Below are positions 21,530 through 34,309 of a stretch of DNA of 64,000 nucleotides, piece after piece (position 1 is the first letter of the stretch; each line of letters opens with the position of its first letter). Under the pieces are notes generated by a model. The model was given only the letters and a program-made list of their open reading frames with translations. It had not been told where the DNA came from and ran no database searches. The stretch comes from Sabethes cyaneus (taxonomy: Eukaryota; Arthropoda; Insecta; Diptera; Culicidae): contig NC_071354.1 in the NCBI RefSeq assembly GCF_943734655.1, forward strand, positions 194,396,411 through 194,460,410, written 5' to 3'. The translations under genes were made by a program, and so were the position numbers.

Positions 21530-24297
21530 GTAAAGTGGGTTATTTAATCAATATTCTATCGGTTCCGACCGACAGCGACCAATTGTCTCTCTTTCTCTGT
21601 TTACAATGGTTCATAATATTCAATACGAGTACGACGTGGAACGGAAGGGAAAACCTTCGCGCATCCACTAAATAAATAGGCCGATAAAAGGAAAAATGCA
21701 TCTATGAACGCTTTTGCCGTATCCATAGTATTTGCTTCTCGGTGAATGTAGGCAGTAAGCTGTTCCAATGGTGTTTTTTATGTTGCTTTTTTTCTCATTT
21801 TACATATTCTACACTTGGCAGGCTGAGCGGACAGTGCGTATATTTCATATGCGATGAGTCGCGTGTTCTCGTTTTTTTAGATAGAGGAACAGCTGTTTTT
21901 TGTACGGTTTCTCCTATCTTTAGATACGGTCTAGTGGGTTTTTCCTACAGAACCAAGGTGAGTGGATTGAATTGTTTACTTGTGGGTAAATTGTGCCACT
22001 TTTAAATGCATTGAAAGAGTCAATGTCCAATAGAAAAAGTTTTGAGAGTATTAGGTAATTCATACAAAACCATGCAAATGAATCCTTCTGTTCATGTTTT
22101 TTTATATAAAATTTGCATGGCCAACGTATTTAAATTTGTTTTAAAATTCAAATCACTCTATTTTTCGTCGAAACGATACGATATTAGGTCACTTTAGAAG
22201 CTCTACAGTAGAAATTAATTCCCTTTTTGTCATGTTCCCACAAACAGATACCTACTGGCTTGATGCGGTAATCATTATTTATTCATTCATTCATGTCGTT
22301 GACGGCATATAACGCAAAGCAAACTCCGTATTATTGTTAACCTATATACGGTCAATTTCACAGCTAGTTTTACTGAGCATTGAACGATTGTGATAGAGTG
22401 AAAAAAAAACGCAAAGTCATACAGCTAAGCGACATTTATACATGCATGCATTAGCGGCAAAATAGTTTTCTCTGATTCTTTTTCCTACATATTCTGACAT
22501 TCCAGAGCAGCACATTTGGATGAAGTTTTTTTTTCAAATTAGCCGTGCGGTTATTGACCTTCAGGTGGGAATGCACACAACTAGGTTGAATAGGTTGAAC
22601 TGTTACCAACAGCTGTGTGAAGTTCAGCGCAGCGTTTTCTGATTATCGGAAACTAATTGGCATAACGCCGTATATCGGCGCGCGAAGGGGATTGGCCTTT
22701 CACGCTGGCTGCCGCATCGGTTCGCTCTCGTTCGATGGGACAATATTGATTCTACAGAAATGAACGTCAAAACAGAGTTGGAACGATGTACAATTTGCCT
22801 CCGCTGCGTGCTGTGGTGATTCACCGTTATTGAAAAATAATAACATTTTCAGCTGAGGTGTAAACAACACCATGCCAGCCAGCACGTGCAGCCAGTCATA
22901 CATTGTTTGACAAATTTGTATTGGTTTTTGTTATGCTTGCAATTACTATTGAATCAGCTGGTCGTGGTTGTTTTATTGTTATTTTATTTGATGTTGAGAA
23001 AGTTACATAGTTAAATTACTACTCACTACTGCTACTAATGGTGAATGTACACTTTTGTGATCAGTATCTTTGAAGTTCTGATAATATCAAACGATATGAC
23101 GCTGGATTAATTCTATCCGATTAATTTGAACAGCATAATAAGGTGCCTCTAAAAGTGCCCCCCTTATTCGAGTACAAATACTGCGCAGACAATAGATATT
23201 CATTTTGATAAAGTCTAGCATAACCTAACAGTAGAAACTGCAATGTGTTGAGCAAACGATAATTTGCTGTCCAAAGCTTTTGTAGTATCGACACGGGTGA
23301 TGCTAGCTGCTTCCATTCTATAGACAAACGAAATGACATTCCTATTTGTGCAGAATGAGATGATATTGCATATTAGCACGTTCGCGTCAATGCTATTCAG
23401 GAAGCTCCAATTTAGCCGGCAATCGATGTTGGATTGTAAGGCGCAGCAGTCAACTATCGATGCTAATACCCGACTGGACTTCAGGTTATCTGCGGACATG
23501 GACTGGACAGATTTTATGGCTGCTTACTTATCGCAAAAATATCGGTCGATTATATTAAAAACTCCATTAAAAACATAGTTTTTTACATTACTTTGGTCGT
23601 TGTTATCAGACCAGACCAAGTCGCAAAATTTAAAGAAATGAGTTAATGACAACAAACGATCAATAATTTTCTATGCTATATTTTACTCTTACTTACACTT
23701 ACTTACATGTTACAATAGCCAGAGTTATAAGAAGATTTCGAACGTTTGATAGGTATAAACCATACAGAGCAGCAAATTTTGAACGCGTTTTGCTCGAAAT
23801 CAGAGTTTTGTCACTTGGTTCGGTCTGACTTAACACCGACCATTTCATAGAAGACGGGACACGTGCCCGGCTGGGTACTTCAGAGGACATAAAATACGAC
23901 TTGACAATCACAATAGATTCAATTTTGCATTTAAATTTGAAGTTGTATTCGGACTTGAATTTCGACTTGAAATTGGAATTGAACATTGGCGATGATTCAG
24001 CCTGATAAAAATATTTTCGTCATTCGTTCATGTTTTCGTCTGCACCGACGCACACGCAATATAAATTATATTTAAACAGTATAGTTTCTTATTAGAACAA
24101 ACACAGTTCTGATTTAATCCTTAACTGGTTCACGGATTTCACTGAACAACTTACTACTACATATTCGATTCCATTTTTTCAGCTACCCAGCTGATGAGTA
24201 AAACGTTCTACAGGACGATAGCATTGGTTCAGCGATATCATTGAATATGCATACGAACACATTATTCCTGGTGCTCTGGTGCTAATTCAATATTAAT
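21530..24297. other. Unassigned intronic or intergenic sequence
   Basis: No recognised genes or repeats. A CG-richer stretch at about 22620-22750 includes a CGGCGCGCG block. Short frames only. Confidence 0.35.
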
Positions 24298-25196
24298 GAA
24301 GGAGGTAAAATAAATTGAAAATAAATTTTCAATAAATCCAGTCAATTTATCTGCTTTGCTGACGACGTGGATGCTGTCGGCAGAACATTTGAGGCGGTGG
24401 AAGATCAGTACACCAGACTGAAACGCGAAGCAGAGAAGATTGGATTGCAGATAAATACGTCTAAAACGAAGTATATGCTGGCGGGCGGGACCGAGCGCGA
24501 CAGGGCTCGCTTGGGCAGCACCGTGGTAATCGACGGGGATGAGTTCGAGGTAGTCGACGAGTTCGTGTACCTTGGCTCGCTGGCAACAGAGGACAACAAT
24601 ACCAGCCGTGAGATTAAAAGACGTATTATCAGCGGAAGTCGGGCCTACTACGGACTCCACAAACACTTGCGGTCGAACAATCTGAGCCCCCGTACAAAGT
24701 GCACACTGTACAAAACGCTAATTAGACCGGTTGTCCTCTACGGGCACGAAACGTGGACATTGCTAGAAGAGGACCTACGAGCACTCGGAGTTTTCGAACG
24801 GCGGGTGCTAAGAACCATCTTTGGCGGAGTGCAAGAGAACGGTGTATGGAGGCGAAGAATGAACCACGAGCTCGCGCGTCTCTACGGCGAACCAAGTATT
24901 CAGAAAGTGGTTAAAGCTGGACGGATACGTTGGGCAGGACATGTTGCTAGAATGCCGGACAACTATCCTGCAAAAATGGTTTTCGCATCAAATCCGGTAG
25001 GAACAAGACGAAGAGGGGCACAACGAGCGAGGTGGCAAGACCAGGTGGAGCGAGATCTGGCGAGCACTGGGTGCCCGCGGAACTGGAGATCAGTTGCCAT
25101 GGACCGAAACAGATGGAGAAATTATACTGCGCAGGCCTTGTCATAAGACGTTAGGCCAATTAAGTAAGTAAGTAAGTAAGTAAGAAGGAGGTAAAA
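24298..25196 (+). mobile_element. 5'-truncated RTE-A-related LINE with 13-bp TSD
   Basis: It is flanked by GAAGGAGGTAAAA at 24298-24310 and 25184-25196. The element starts within the reverse transcriptase at motif C (FADDVD). It keeps one uninterrupted frame to TAA at 25146 (about 259 residues), including LQINTSKTKYMLAGG, LYKTLIRPVVLYGHETWTL, IRWAGHVARMPDNYPAKMVF and RARWQDQVERDL. The 3' end is the (TAAG)n tail at 25161-25183. The intact frame, clean TSD and long tail point to a fairly young insertion. Confidence 0.9.
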
Positions 25197-25428
25197 ATAG
25201 AATGTGATACAACTTCTGCTCGATATGAAAATAAAGCGCGGTAGCCATATCTGTATGCATCATCTTTATCAAAATTTGGTCACTTGCTGGTTCAGCGATA
25301 CCATTGAACAACTTCTTCTTCTTCTTCTTCTTCTTCTTCAGTAGCATAGAGCCGGGGTGGCTCGAGCCGTGCTGTTTCATGCACTCGTCTCCATTCAACT
25401 CGGTCTTGGGTAACTCGTCACCAATTTC

Positions 25429-25660
25429 CCAGTCGTCTCTACTTACTTACTTAGGTGGCTTGCCGTCCTAAGACAAAGCCTGTTGAACAAAATTTCTCCA
25501 TGTAACTCGGTTGAGGGCTACCGCTCTCCAATTCCTCGGACACCGAGTACTCTCCGCCAGATCTCGCTCCACCTGGTCTAACCATCTTGCTCGCTGCGCT
25601 CCTGGTCGTCTTGTTCCTACCGGATTTGAGGCGAACACCATCTTTTGCACCAGTCGTCTC
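25429..25660 (-). mobile_element. 210-bp RTE-A insertion nested in RTE-B with 11-bp TSD
   Basis: CCAGTCGTCTC occurs at 25429-25439 and 25650-25660. Between them (25440-25649) is the 3' end of RTE-A in reverse orientation, from the NPVGTRR segment to the (TAAG)n tail, matching the end at 6731-6960. The frame across the right junction fuses B and A protein segments artificially. Confidence 0.9.
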
Positions 25661-27032
25661 AGAAGTCGCAAATCGCTTTCGACCTGGTCGAGCCATCGTA
25701 CACGTTGGGCCTCCCTGTTCCTGGTGCCGGTGGGTTTGTGGAATAGAACTATTTTCGTCGCACTGTCGTCCGGCATCCTTACGACGTGTCCGGTCCACCG
25801 TAGCCTGCCAGCTTTCGTTAGATGAGAGTCTCCCAGGCAGTGCCTGTAGCTCGAGATTCATACGCCTCCGCCACTCTCCGCTTTCAGTTTGTACTCCGCC
25901 AAGTATCGTCCGCAGCACTTTCCGTTCGAACAGGGTTAGGGTGCGTATGTCCTCCGTGAGCAGCGTCACGGCTTCAAGTCCATAACGAACTATCGGTTTA
26001 ATAAGAGTTTTGTACATTTGTACGAACGCTTCCTGATCGTAGCGTTTTACGAAGGGCAAAGTAGGCCCGATTTCCCGCTTGAATGCGCCGCTGGATCTCC
26101 TTACTAGTGTTGTTGTCCGTGGTCCCCAGCGATCCCAAATACACGAACTCCTCTACCACTTCTAGTTCGTCGCCGTCAACGGTTACCGTCCGTGGGAGGC
26201 GCGCGTTTGTTTCCTTTGAGCCTCTTCCTTTCATGTATTTGGTCTTCGACGCATTTATTTTTAGCCTCCTTTTAGACTCCGCTTTCAGTCTGGCGTAGAT
26301 TGCCTCCGCCGTCGCAAAGTTCCTACCTGTGATATCGAAGTCATCGGCAAAGCCTAGAAGTTGGCTACCCTTGGTAAAAATCGTGCCTCTCGTTTCGACG
26401 CCCGCTCGTCGGATCACCCCCTCAAGAGCGATGTTGAACAGCATGCAGGATAAACCGTCACCTTGTCTCAACCTTTGCCGCGTCTCGAAGGGACTCGAGA
26501 GTGTCCCAGAGATGCGTACGAAACACACCACTCGATCCAATGTAGCTCTGATCAGTCGCGTCAGTTTGTCCGGAAAACCGTTTTCGTGCATTATCTGCCA
26601 TAGCTTGTCTGGATCGACTGTATCGTATGCTGCTTTGAAATCAATAAAGAGGTGATGCGTGGGCACGTTGTACTCCCGACATTTCTGCAAGATCTGCCGG
26701 GTAGTAAAAATTTGGTCCGTAGTTGCGCGAGCCCCCATGAAACCCACCTGATAATTCCCTACGATATCTTGTGAATCGGTGACAACCGGCGTAACAGGAT
26801 CTGGGAGAGTACCTTGTAGGCGGTGTTTACCAGCGTAATACCGCGATAGTTGCAGCAGTCTGGCCGATCACCCTTTTTGTAGATGGGACAAACCACTTCT
26901 TCATCCATTCCTCTGGTAGCTTTTCCTCCTCCCGAATCCTCGAAATAACCCAGTGTAGAGCCTTTGGTAGTGTTTCTCCGCCATGTTTATAAAGCACTGC
27001 TGGTAGGCGGTCCATCCCAGCAATTTTATTGG

Positions 27033-27141
27033 TCTTCCCCAAGTAACAATTTGGGTTTCATTGTACTCTTATGATGGAATTTAAGACCAAAATTGGCCTT
27101 GAAAACCGCCATAAGAGTGCAATAAAACTCACATTGTTACT
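27033..27141. repeat. MITE hairpin inserted in RTE-B
   Basis: The ends are inverted, with AAGTAACAAT at the left and ATTGTTACTT at the right. The inversion extends imperfectly over about 35 bp, through GTTTTATTGCACTCTTATGG. It interrupts the linker before RT, and removing it restores EIGLLT continuing to NKIAGMDRLPA. A short TTGGTC repeat may be the TSD. Confidence 0.55.
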
Positions 27142-28560
27142 TTGGTCAGCAGCCCGATTTCTTGTTTGACTTCTTGAAGATCAGGTGCTAGGACATTACT
27201 ATCTTCCATGGGCGCTCCTACGTTGATTTCCGTTCTGCCTCCTTCTGCGACTTCGCCATTGAGGTGTTCATCGAAGAACTGCTTCCATCTGTCGACCACC
27301 TCGCGCTCGTTTGTAATTAGATTCCCTCCCTCGTTCCTACACATATCAGGTTTCGGGGTGTAGCCCTTCCGAGGTTGGTTCACCTTCTCATAAAACTTGC
27401 ACGTGTCATTAACTCGGAATATTTGTTCTAATTCTTCACGATCTCTGTCCTCCTTTTGGTGCTTTTTCCTCCCCAGCATCGTGGGCAACTGGTTCCTAGC
27501 TCGTCGGTATTTGGCCAGGCTCTCTCTAGTGGTAATACTTAAACAAATTTTCCAAGCAGTTTTTCCCCTCCAGGCTCCGATGGCCGAGCGTATTCTGCCC
27601 CAACCGTCTTCGAGGTTTGAAGCACCTAACTCCTCGGAAGAAGGCAGTGCCTCATTCAGTACTTGCGCGTAGTTCTCGGCAGCTTGCGGGTTATCTAGCT
27701 GCCTGATGTTCAGCCGAGGAGGGCGGCTTTGACGTGTCTGGTGTACGGTGGACAGCTTTGAGCGCACATGTACTGCTGCTAGGTAATGGTCAGAATCAAT
27801 ATCCGCACCCCGTCGGAAGCGTACGTTCGTGATGTTAGAGAAAAACCGGCTTTCTATGAGAACGTGGTCAATTTGGTTCATTGTACGTTGGTCAGGTGAT
27901 CTCCAGGTGGCTTTGTGGATATCCTTGCGCCGGAAAAAGGTGCTTCGGATCACCATCAGGCCTCGGGAAGCTGCGAAGCTTATACATCGTTGGACTTTAT
28001 CGTTCGTATCGTTGTGCAGGCTATGTGGTCCTACCACCGGTCTATATATTTCTTCCCTACCGACCTGGGCGTTTATATCCCCGATGACGATCTTGATGTC
28101 TCGTGACGAGCAGCTGTCGTACGTTGCCTCCATCCTCGCGTAGAACGCTTCTTTCTCATCGTCGGGTCTACCTTCGTGCGGGCAGTGCACGTTAATGATG
28201 CTATAATTGAAGAAACGGCCCTTAATCCTCAATACACACATTCTCTTGTTGATCGCCTTCCAATCTATCACGCGATCCTGCATTTCGCCCAACACTACAA
28301 AGCCCGTTCCCAGTTCGTTGGTAGTGCCATCGCTCTGGTAAAACTGGGCCTATCCGCCACGGCTCTTCCATACCTTCTCTCCTTTGCGACAGATTTCCTG
28401 CAGAGCTACGATGCCGAGTTTGCGGGGTTCAAGCTGTTCAATCCGCACCCGCTCGCAACCTGCGAAATTTAGCGATCTGCAGTTTCAAGTACCGAGTCTC
28501 CACTCGTCGTCCTTGTTCCGTCGCCTAGGTCGATGCCGAATATTCCGCTCCGAATTTGCT

Positions 28561-28856
28561 TGAATTTTGTAAGTTTTTTTTATTTAGGTGTGTAGCCGTA
28601 CTGGGGCAACACTACCGAGCGAGTCTCGCGATGGGGCTGCCATCTTATAGTGCCGAGACTCTCTATACCTTCTTCACGACCTCTTTTGGTATAGGCTTAT
28701 CACTTTGACCACAACATTATTGATCTATTGTAATGTTGCCCGGGTGTATGCTGTATTCTGCACTGCATTTCAGTTATTAAGTAAACGATAAGCTTATATT
28801 TTTTTCCATGCGTGCTTATGTGTATGAGGGTTTTACCCTTGCTTCGATGCATGTCC
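28561..28856. other. GC-richer sequence between RTE-B and a hAT-like element
   Basis: Possibly the 5' untranslated region of RTE-B. No coding potential was seen. Confidence 0.3.
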
Positions 28857-30096
28857 TACTATACTAGGGTTGGGAGTACCGACAGGATTTTTGAGAACCG
28901 GTATTTCGGTACTGGAAGGATCCGTACCGGTAATACCGGTACTGGTACCGGTACCCAAAGCTTTAAAATGAAAATTCTTGCTCTTTGAAAAATCTGCTAA
29001 TACTTTTATTTGAGGTCCAATTCTTAAGTCACTCCACCTCACCTTGCGGTTACCATTTCATTTGTACTGTCACTTAGGTAACAGGAGTAACTAAGGTACT
29101 TTCAAAATTGCTTATTGTGTTCTCATTTAAGATCTATGAGAATAGGGCCCTTGTAAAAATGAACAGAATTAGCGATTGCAAAAATTGGAGTGATTCCAAA
29201 CGATATCTGGCGAAAGTCGGGAGGCTACGATGGGTCGGCAATATCGCAAGGATGACGGATGACTGTGCACCGAAAGCTGTTCTTTTCAAAAACCCCACCG
29301 ATACCATGAATAGAGGGGCCCAGCGACCAGGGGTGACATTGCGATTCTCGTTTCGAGTGATTTTGGTTCGTTTCACCCATTCGTTTAACGTTGTCGTGGT
29401 CGGTTTAACTTCGAGAGCTCAATGAATTGGTGATAAGTAACCTAGGACCAAGTACAGTGAAGACAAATTTTTGATACAACACGACCCCCCGGTTGTATGC
29501 TGCTAGAGGAGAAGCTTAAAAAATTCAACTTTAAGATGTACAGAATATTCAGTGTACTGTTCACTATGCGAAAACGAATCTGCCAGACACTGAAAATGCT
29601 TTCTCAGAATGTATCGCTGAAGCACAGGCTGTACTCAGGGTACCGAAAAGCATAATTCAATACTTCTTGCTCTTCAATCCTTGAGTTACATCGAAGCGAA
29701 TTCATTCCGCAGAGTGTTTTGGCGTACAGGTCTAATCGAACTCCTTAAAGCTTGAACTGCTATAGGCGTCTGAAGTCCGTTCTAATTTTTCCCTCATGAT
29801 CAGCTAGCCATATTCACTAATAACTAACGCTCAACAATTTCCTCAATCTCGTTACTTGTGTTAAATCGTTGTAGTAACTCATCCGCTAGCTTTATCAAAA
29901 TATAGCGCGCGGAAATTATTTTAAAATTTTTATCTTAGATTTTAAGGCCGAATGTTAGAAAAATTGCATAATTGATCAGTACCGAAAGTACCGGTTTTCT
30001 CTTGTGCCAGTACCGGTATTTCGGTACTAGAAAATCAGCCGGTAGTACCGGTATTCCCGGTTCCGGTACTTCCGGTATCCCAACCCTATACTATAC
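28857..30096. mobile_element. Second non-autonomous hAT-like element with perfect 8-bp TSD
   Basis: The body 28865-30088 begins TAGGGTTGGGA and ends TCCCAACCCTA. It is flanked by TACTATAC at 28857-28864 and 30089-30096. Both ends are packed with ACCGGTA-type motifs (GGTACCGGTA, GTACCGGTATT), likely sub-terminal transposase-binding repeats by analogy with hAT elements. There is no transposase. A piece of RTE-B lies inside. Confidence 0.85.
29205..29335 (+). mobile_element. RTE-B fragment inside the second hAT-like element
   Basis: The plus strand encodes LAKVGRLRWVGNIARMTDDC, then APKAVLFKNPTDTMNRGAQR. Similarity breaks at about 29335 and resumes briefly near 29435-29480 (AGTAACCTAGGACCAAGTAC), so about 100 bp of other sequence lies within the fragment. 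Confidence 0.7.
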
Positions 30097-30169
30097 CAAA
30101 CCTGTTTCGCTTCGTTATAGTTAGAACTGGTGAGTCCTCATGAGGTTCAAAACCATTACCTCAATAGGT

Positions 30170-30365
30170 CCTCATACCAGTATACTAACCATAAGAAGCG
30201 TCTTCGGGATAATGTAGAACTCAGCATGAAGGAAGGGTGATGAGGAGCCTGAGAATAAACCCATGCAAAAGTCACTTTGACATCCAATGGCCTGATTCTA
30301 CTAAGATTCGAACACACGACCATTCGCTTGCACCTTGCGGCTACAGAGCCCCCTTAGTATACGAC
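30170..30365 (-). mobile_element. tRNA-derived SINE S2, minus copy
   Basis: The reverse strand shows an A-box-like TGTAGCCGCAAGG and a B-box GTGTTCGAATC, followed by a body shared with 38370-38560 (TTAGTAGAAT, AGGCCATT, CTCAGGC, CTCATCACCCTT). Confidence 0.55.
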
Positions 30366-30490
30366 CTTAGTTTCCACCGGGGTTGGTTACCCAATCTCCG
30401 CTAAGGTTGCTCGTATTCCGCCTGGTACCACGAGGAGGTCGGGATCGGAGTTGCTGGATAAGAGGCTAACGCCCACTATGGGGTCTATAT
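30340..30490 (+). repeat. Rep-R3 interspersed repeat, copy 1
   Basis: Similar to 62995-63130. Shared blocks are CATACGACC or TATACGACC, TTCCACCGG, GGTACCACGAGGAGGT and a GAGTTGCTGGATAAGAGG-like end. The class is unknown. Confidence 0.45.
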
Positions 30491-32110
30491 TCCGTAGCCT
30501 TGCAGCACCACCTATTGAGTTATTCGAGGAATTACTTTATAAGTATTTTGGTTTGTATCGTACAGGCGCCTGCTGGATATAGAAACCACACAGTATCGCA
30601 AGCTTAAAATAGCTGCTGCAACCTGATCATAGCCAGTATAACTTTAATTTAAAAGCGTTTTATTAATACCAAAATGTACTCAGATATTCAGGAAATGTTA
30701 TCCAACCAATTGGTATGAGCAACTTGTCTCGAATATATAGAGTATCACCATAGTTCATGCATATTGTTCTGAAAATACCTTCCCGTACCCGTTTTTTATG
30801 GAAATATTTACGGGATTTTATTCATGTGCACGATAATTTATATGCTTTTCAAGTAAATGTGAGTTTCATCTTTTCGTTCTGTGCGACTAAACAGAAATAG
30901 GTCAAGGTTTCATAACGGAAGAATTTTGCTATCAGTAGAAAGTGCCGTACTACTACGAGGGTGGTATCAAGTGCTTTGAGAAACTTGATTATTGATACAT
31001 TTATTTTCTGCCATAACAAGTACCCGATCTCACAATCAGGTCAGGATCTATTTATAGGTTTCATCTGGACTAATAGTAACTCTGAATGACAGCTGAGAAA
31101 TAAATAAACATGCTGCATTTTATTTAGATAAGATTGCAACTTTATATATTGTAAGTACTACAAATAACTAAGCAATTGACTTTGATCAGCGTTTGATATG
31201 GTTTGCACGTACCTGCCTACGGTTTCGATAGTAGCTTTTTATAGCTTTACCGGTCTACTGAAACGGTTCGAAAAGTTCGGTCAATATTTGCCGTATAGGT
31301 ATCTCGTGCTGCATTATTTCTTATCAGTTGTATTGACTTATGCGCGATAAATGTCACAGCTAACATTTCGGTTAACATGGTTTACGCAACTCATCGTGAG
31401 TGTATTATTTTGGTTGGTGGTCCGATGCTCGTTGAATGTGTACAGTATATCACACTAGTCGATTGTTCACTAAAATTCAATCATGTTGTACGTAAAAGTT
31501 AATAAGTTAAATTGTAAAAGAGGAACAGATTAAATTGACATTTGCGAAATAATCATTCACTCAGAAGTGACACGATGTCATTACCTGCATGACGTTCGAT
31601 GGATTTATATCGAATTTTAATCCAAAAATTTGACAGAAATTAACACCAAATTTCTATTCTTATAAGTAAAAAAAATCCTATTCACAATTTCTAATGAAGA
31701 AACGACCATGTTTTAAGCTTCAGCATTACCTCTGTTCGTGACCTTGGCTAAATTTGATTGAAAGATTATGTCGACCAGTGTTATGTAACAGAAAAGAGTT
31801 GGCATTCATGGTTATCACTTTTGCAAGTTATCAGTATTATTCTGAACATGCTATTGATGACTATAGTATTACAAGTACTCTAGTGAATAGCATAATTTAT
31901 CAGTATTTTTTTGTTTGATTACAAAATTCTAGATGGTAATTTTGCTTCAAACGTCTGATAATGTCGAAGTCTAGTTTACAGATATGCTACATAGTACTCA
32001 TGATTAATGTGTTTGCAGTTTGTAGTATTCGGGACTGTCATGTTCTTTGTGCTTCAATGTTACTTATTTTACTATACGCCTTGTGACAGAATTGGAAAAA
32101 ATTAAAAACA
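30491..32110. other. No supported feature
   Basis: AT-rich sequence with short frames only. Confidence 0.4.
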
Positions 32111-32236
32111 TTTTTTTTGTTTGATTGTAGTCACTTTAACCAGCTTGGGTCGTTCGTGACTTCTGCTGGGTTGGAATTTGAACCCGGGTCCTCGGAGTGA
32201 GAGGCGTGGATGCTAACCATTACGCCGGGACTGGCC
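32111..32236 (-). mobile_element. tRNA-Glu-like SINE head
   Basis: On the minus strand, TAATGGTTAGCATC (A-box-like), a CTCTCAC anticodon loop as in tRNA-Glu(CTC), and GGGTTCAAATTCC (B box) sit at tRNA spacing. The acceptor stem does not pair and no mature tRNA is expected. A non-tRNA body follows and ends in an A-rich tract (CAAACAAAAAAAATG). It is best read as a tRNA-derived SINE. Confidence 0.55.
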
Positions 32237-32249
32237 CATTTTAAAAACA

Positions 32250-34300
32250 TTTGTTGAGCTGATTATTATCTACCATTGCGTTGAATCAAGTATTGCTCTA
32301 TCTTTCGTATTTACGGTGCATTGCCAGTTAGTTCTCGTTAGCGCACAAAGAAAATTAATATTTTCTGTAAAAGAATTCTCAAAATTGAATTAGCTAGTTA
32401 ATAATCTTTTTAAATCAAATTGGAATTTGGGTTCTAAGCGCGTTGAAAGCGTCACCAATCGATTTGTGGAATATTTTTCGCAGAAAAACTCATTTTTGTG
32501 CTTGAATTTTCCCAGGACTCGCGTTTCTGTTGAAAATATTTCAGGTTTTTATTCGGCTGTATGTTCATTTAGAATAAATAGTACCTCGTGTAGCTTAAAA
32601 ATAAACATTAAAATTTCTCGAACCTGCTTTTATTCGTCCCATTTTTTCACTAATCTAATATTCCAACCTATTACATCTTCATTTAACCGGAGCTTTCCGG
32701 TGTGGTCCTCCACCCATCGCGCAATATGCGTCTTGCCAACAAAATTGATCAATTTACTTCTGTATAATTACAGCTCCCGCTGAATTCGTCACGATAGTGC
32801 ATTTGGCTTGGCTTGGCTTGGCCTTTCGGGTGACCACTCCAATTAGAAAAAATTCAATTACCGCCGCTTAAATACCGTTCGTCGAGTGGACTTGCAACTG
32901 TGCATATGTACGTTCATTCTACTACGTAGTAGGCAGTAGTAGTCATTACCAGGTCTGCCGACCGGCCGGTTGTCGTCTGCAAGGCGGGCAAAAGGATGGT
33001 GAACTGATTTCTCAGTGAGTTCTGTGGTGCTGCGTTAGCCGTCGAACAAACAAACAAAAAAAAAAAGAAGGGACCAACCCAGCGAACGACCTTTGAATGT
33101 TCACACACGTTCACGACTTGTGAGTGATTGTTTTTTTTAATGCTTCTGTTGAGTAGTACCTAGCTAGCTGTAGCCTTTTGAATGGCAGCACCAGTTAGAT
33201 AAATAGAATCGCTTGATTAGTTGCTAATAGACGCTAGTTGGGCACATTTCTGGGCTAATTAACACCTCTACTAACAACCGTTACCGTTGGCAAAGGTATG
33301 CTAATCGGCAAGTTTTGTGTCAAAATTTTAGCACATTTACAAATTGGTAATATTCTGGTTGGATTATATTTTTTTATTTGTGACAATTTCAATTAAATTT
33401 GAGTAAATAACAACTTTTAAGCAATTCACTAGCTTATAATAACAGTAATAATCTTATAATAATCTTATAATAATCTTACATCAAAAAATAGAACGGATAT
33501 TACATTTTTTCATCACCTAGATTCATATCTTATACCCATTTGCAAGAAAAATGTGAGAAGTTGTTTAAGATACACAAAAAAGTTTGCACATGCAATATGT
33601 ATTCAGCACAAAGTCGTCACCAAGCGTACTTCTGGATGAACGAATGATTCTATTCAATAATTTCTTCCAGTTTTATTCCACATGTTGATTCGCAATTGAG
33701 TCCAATGCGAATTGTTTGAGTAAAGCCATTTGCTAATATTTGCCCTGGTAAGCTCCACGCGGTCTGTAGAGCTGGATCCTGTTGTACTTTGGCGTATGTA
33801 GCGTAACTATCTTATCTCGAAACCACTTCAATTTGTTCGATTATACTTGTTCGTGTTTTATCATAACGATAAAGAGTCGCATGGTTGCTTCTTTAGGTGC
33901 TAATTTTAAATTTTCTTTTCGTTGCGTTATTAAGGTAGGGATGCGCAGAAAAAAGAATTTCGGGCTTTAATAATTAGAGGGAGCTGCATCCGTTTTGCTT
34001 TGAGTGATTCGATTGGTATGGAGCCTATCCCATCAACATGCAAATAACTATTGAATGTGACTTTTCAATCAATTCTGATAGTCTTTGTAAAAATGTGAAA
34101 GGGGAAATCCATAGCTGTTTAGTGTTGTCGCTGTTCTTTCCAGCGACCAAATAGATAAAGCTGAATTTCTCTTAGGTACAATCGTTTTTTGTTTCATTTA
34201 AATGAAATACATCTGTTAGAGGTCCAACTTATCAAAAATGAAATGTCAGCCGACTTTGACGTTCATCGAGTGTGTTTGACAGCACTAGGCTACGGCACCT
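32250..34300. other. No supported gene; two short tandem repeats
   Basis: It contains TTGGC repeated about five times at 32797-32821 and about three copies of an 11-bp TTATAATAATC unit at about 33445-33480. Otherwise it is unremarkable AT-rich sequence. Confidence 0.4.
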
Positions 34301-34309
34301 TACTTCTTA

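Larger units (their letters stand above)
25312..28560 (-). mobile_element. RTE-B LINE, near full-length, disrupted
   Basis: The reverse strand runs from about 28560 down to a (CTT)n tract at 25312-25339, which reads (AAG)n on the element strand. The endonuclease shows NCRSLNFAG, LQEICRKG, GDINAQVG and NQIDHVL. The reverse transcriptase shows DFKAAYDT (motif A), RQGDGLSCMLFN (motif B) and GFADDFD (motif C), followed by LKINASKTKYMKGRGSKE and VRYGLEAVTLL. A TGA sits in the first endonuclease motif and a TAG a little later. Frameshifts separate the linker from RT. A MITE at 27033-27141 and an RTE-A piece at 25440-25649 interrupt it. GC-rich sequence beyond 28560 may be its 5' untranslated region. 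Confidence 0.88.

Noticed and set aside
24367..25146. 259-codon open frame as a host gene
   Set aside because: It carries RTE LINE motifs, a (TAAG)n tail and a TSD.
32111..32236. tRNA-Glu gene
   Set aside because: A and B boxes and a CTC anticodon loop are visible, but the acceptor stem does not pair and a SINE body follows.
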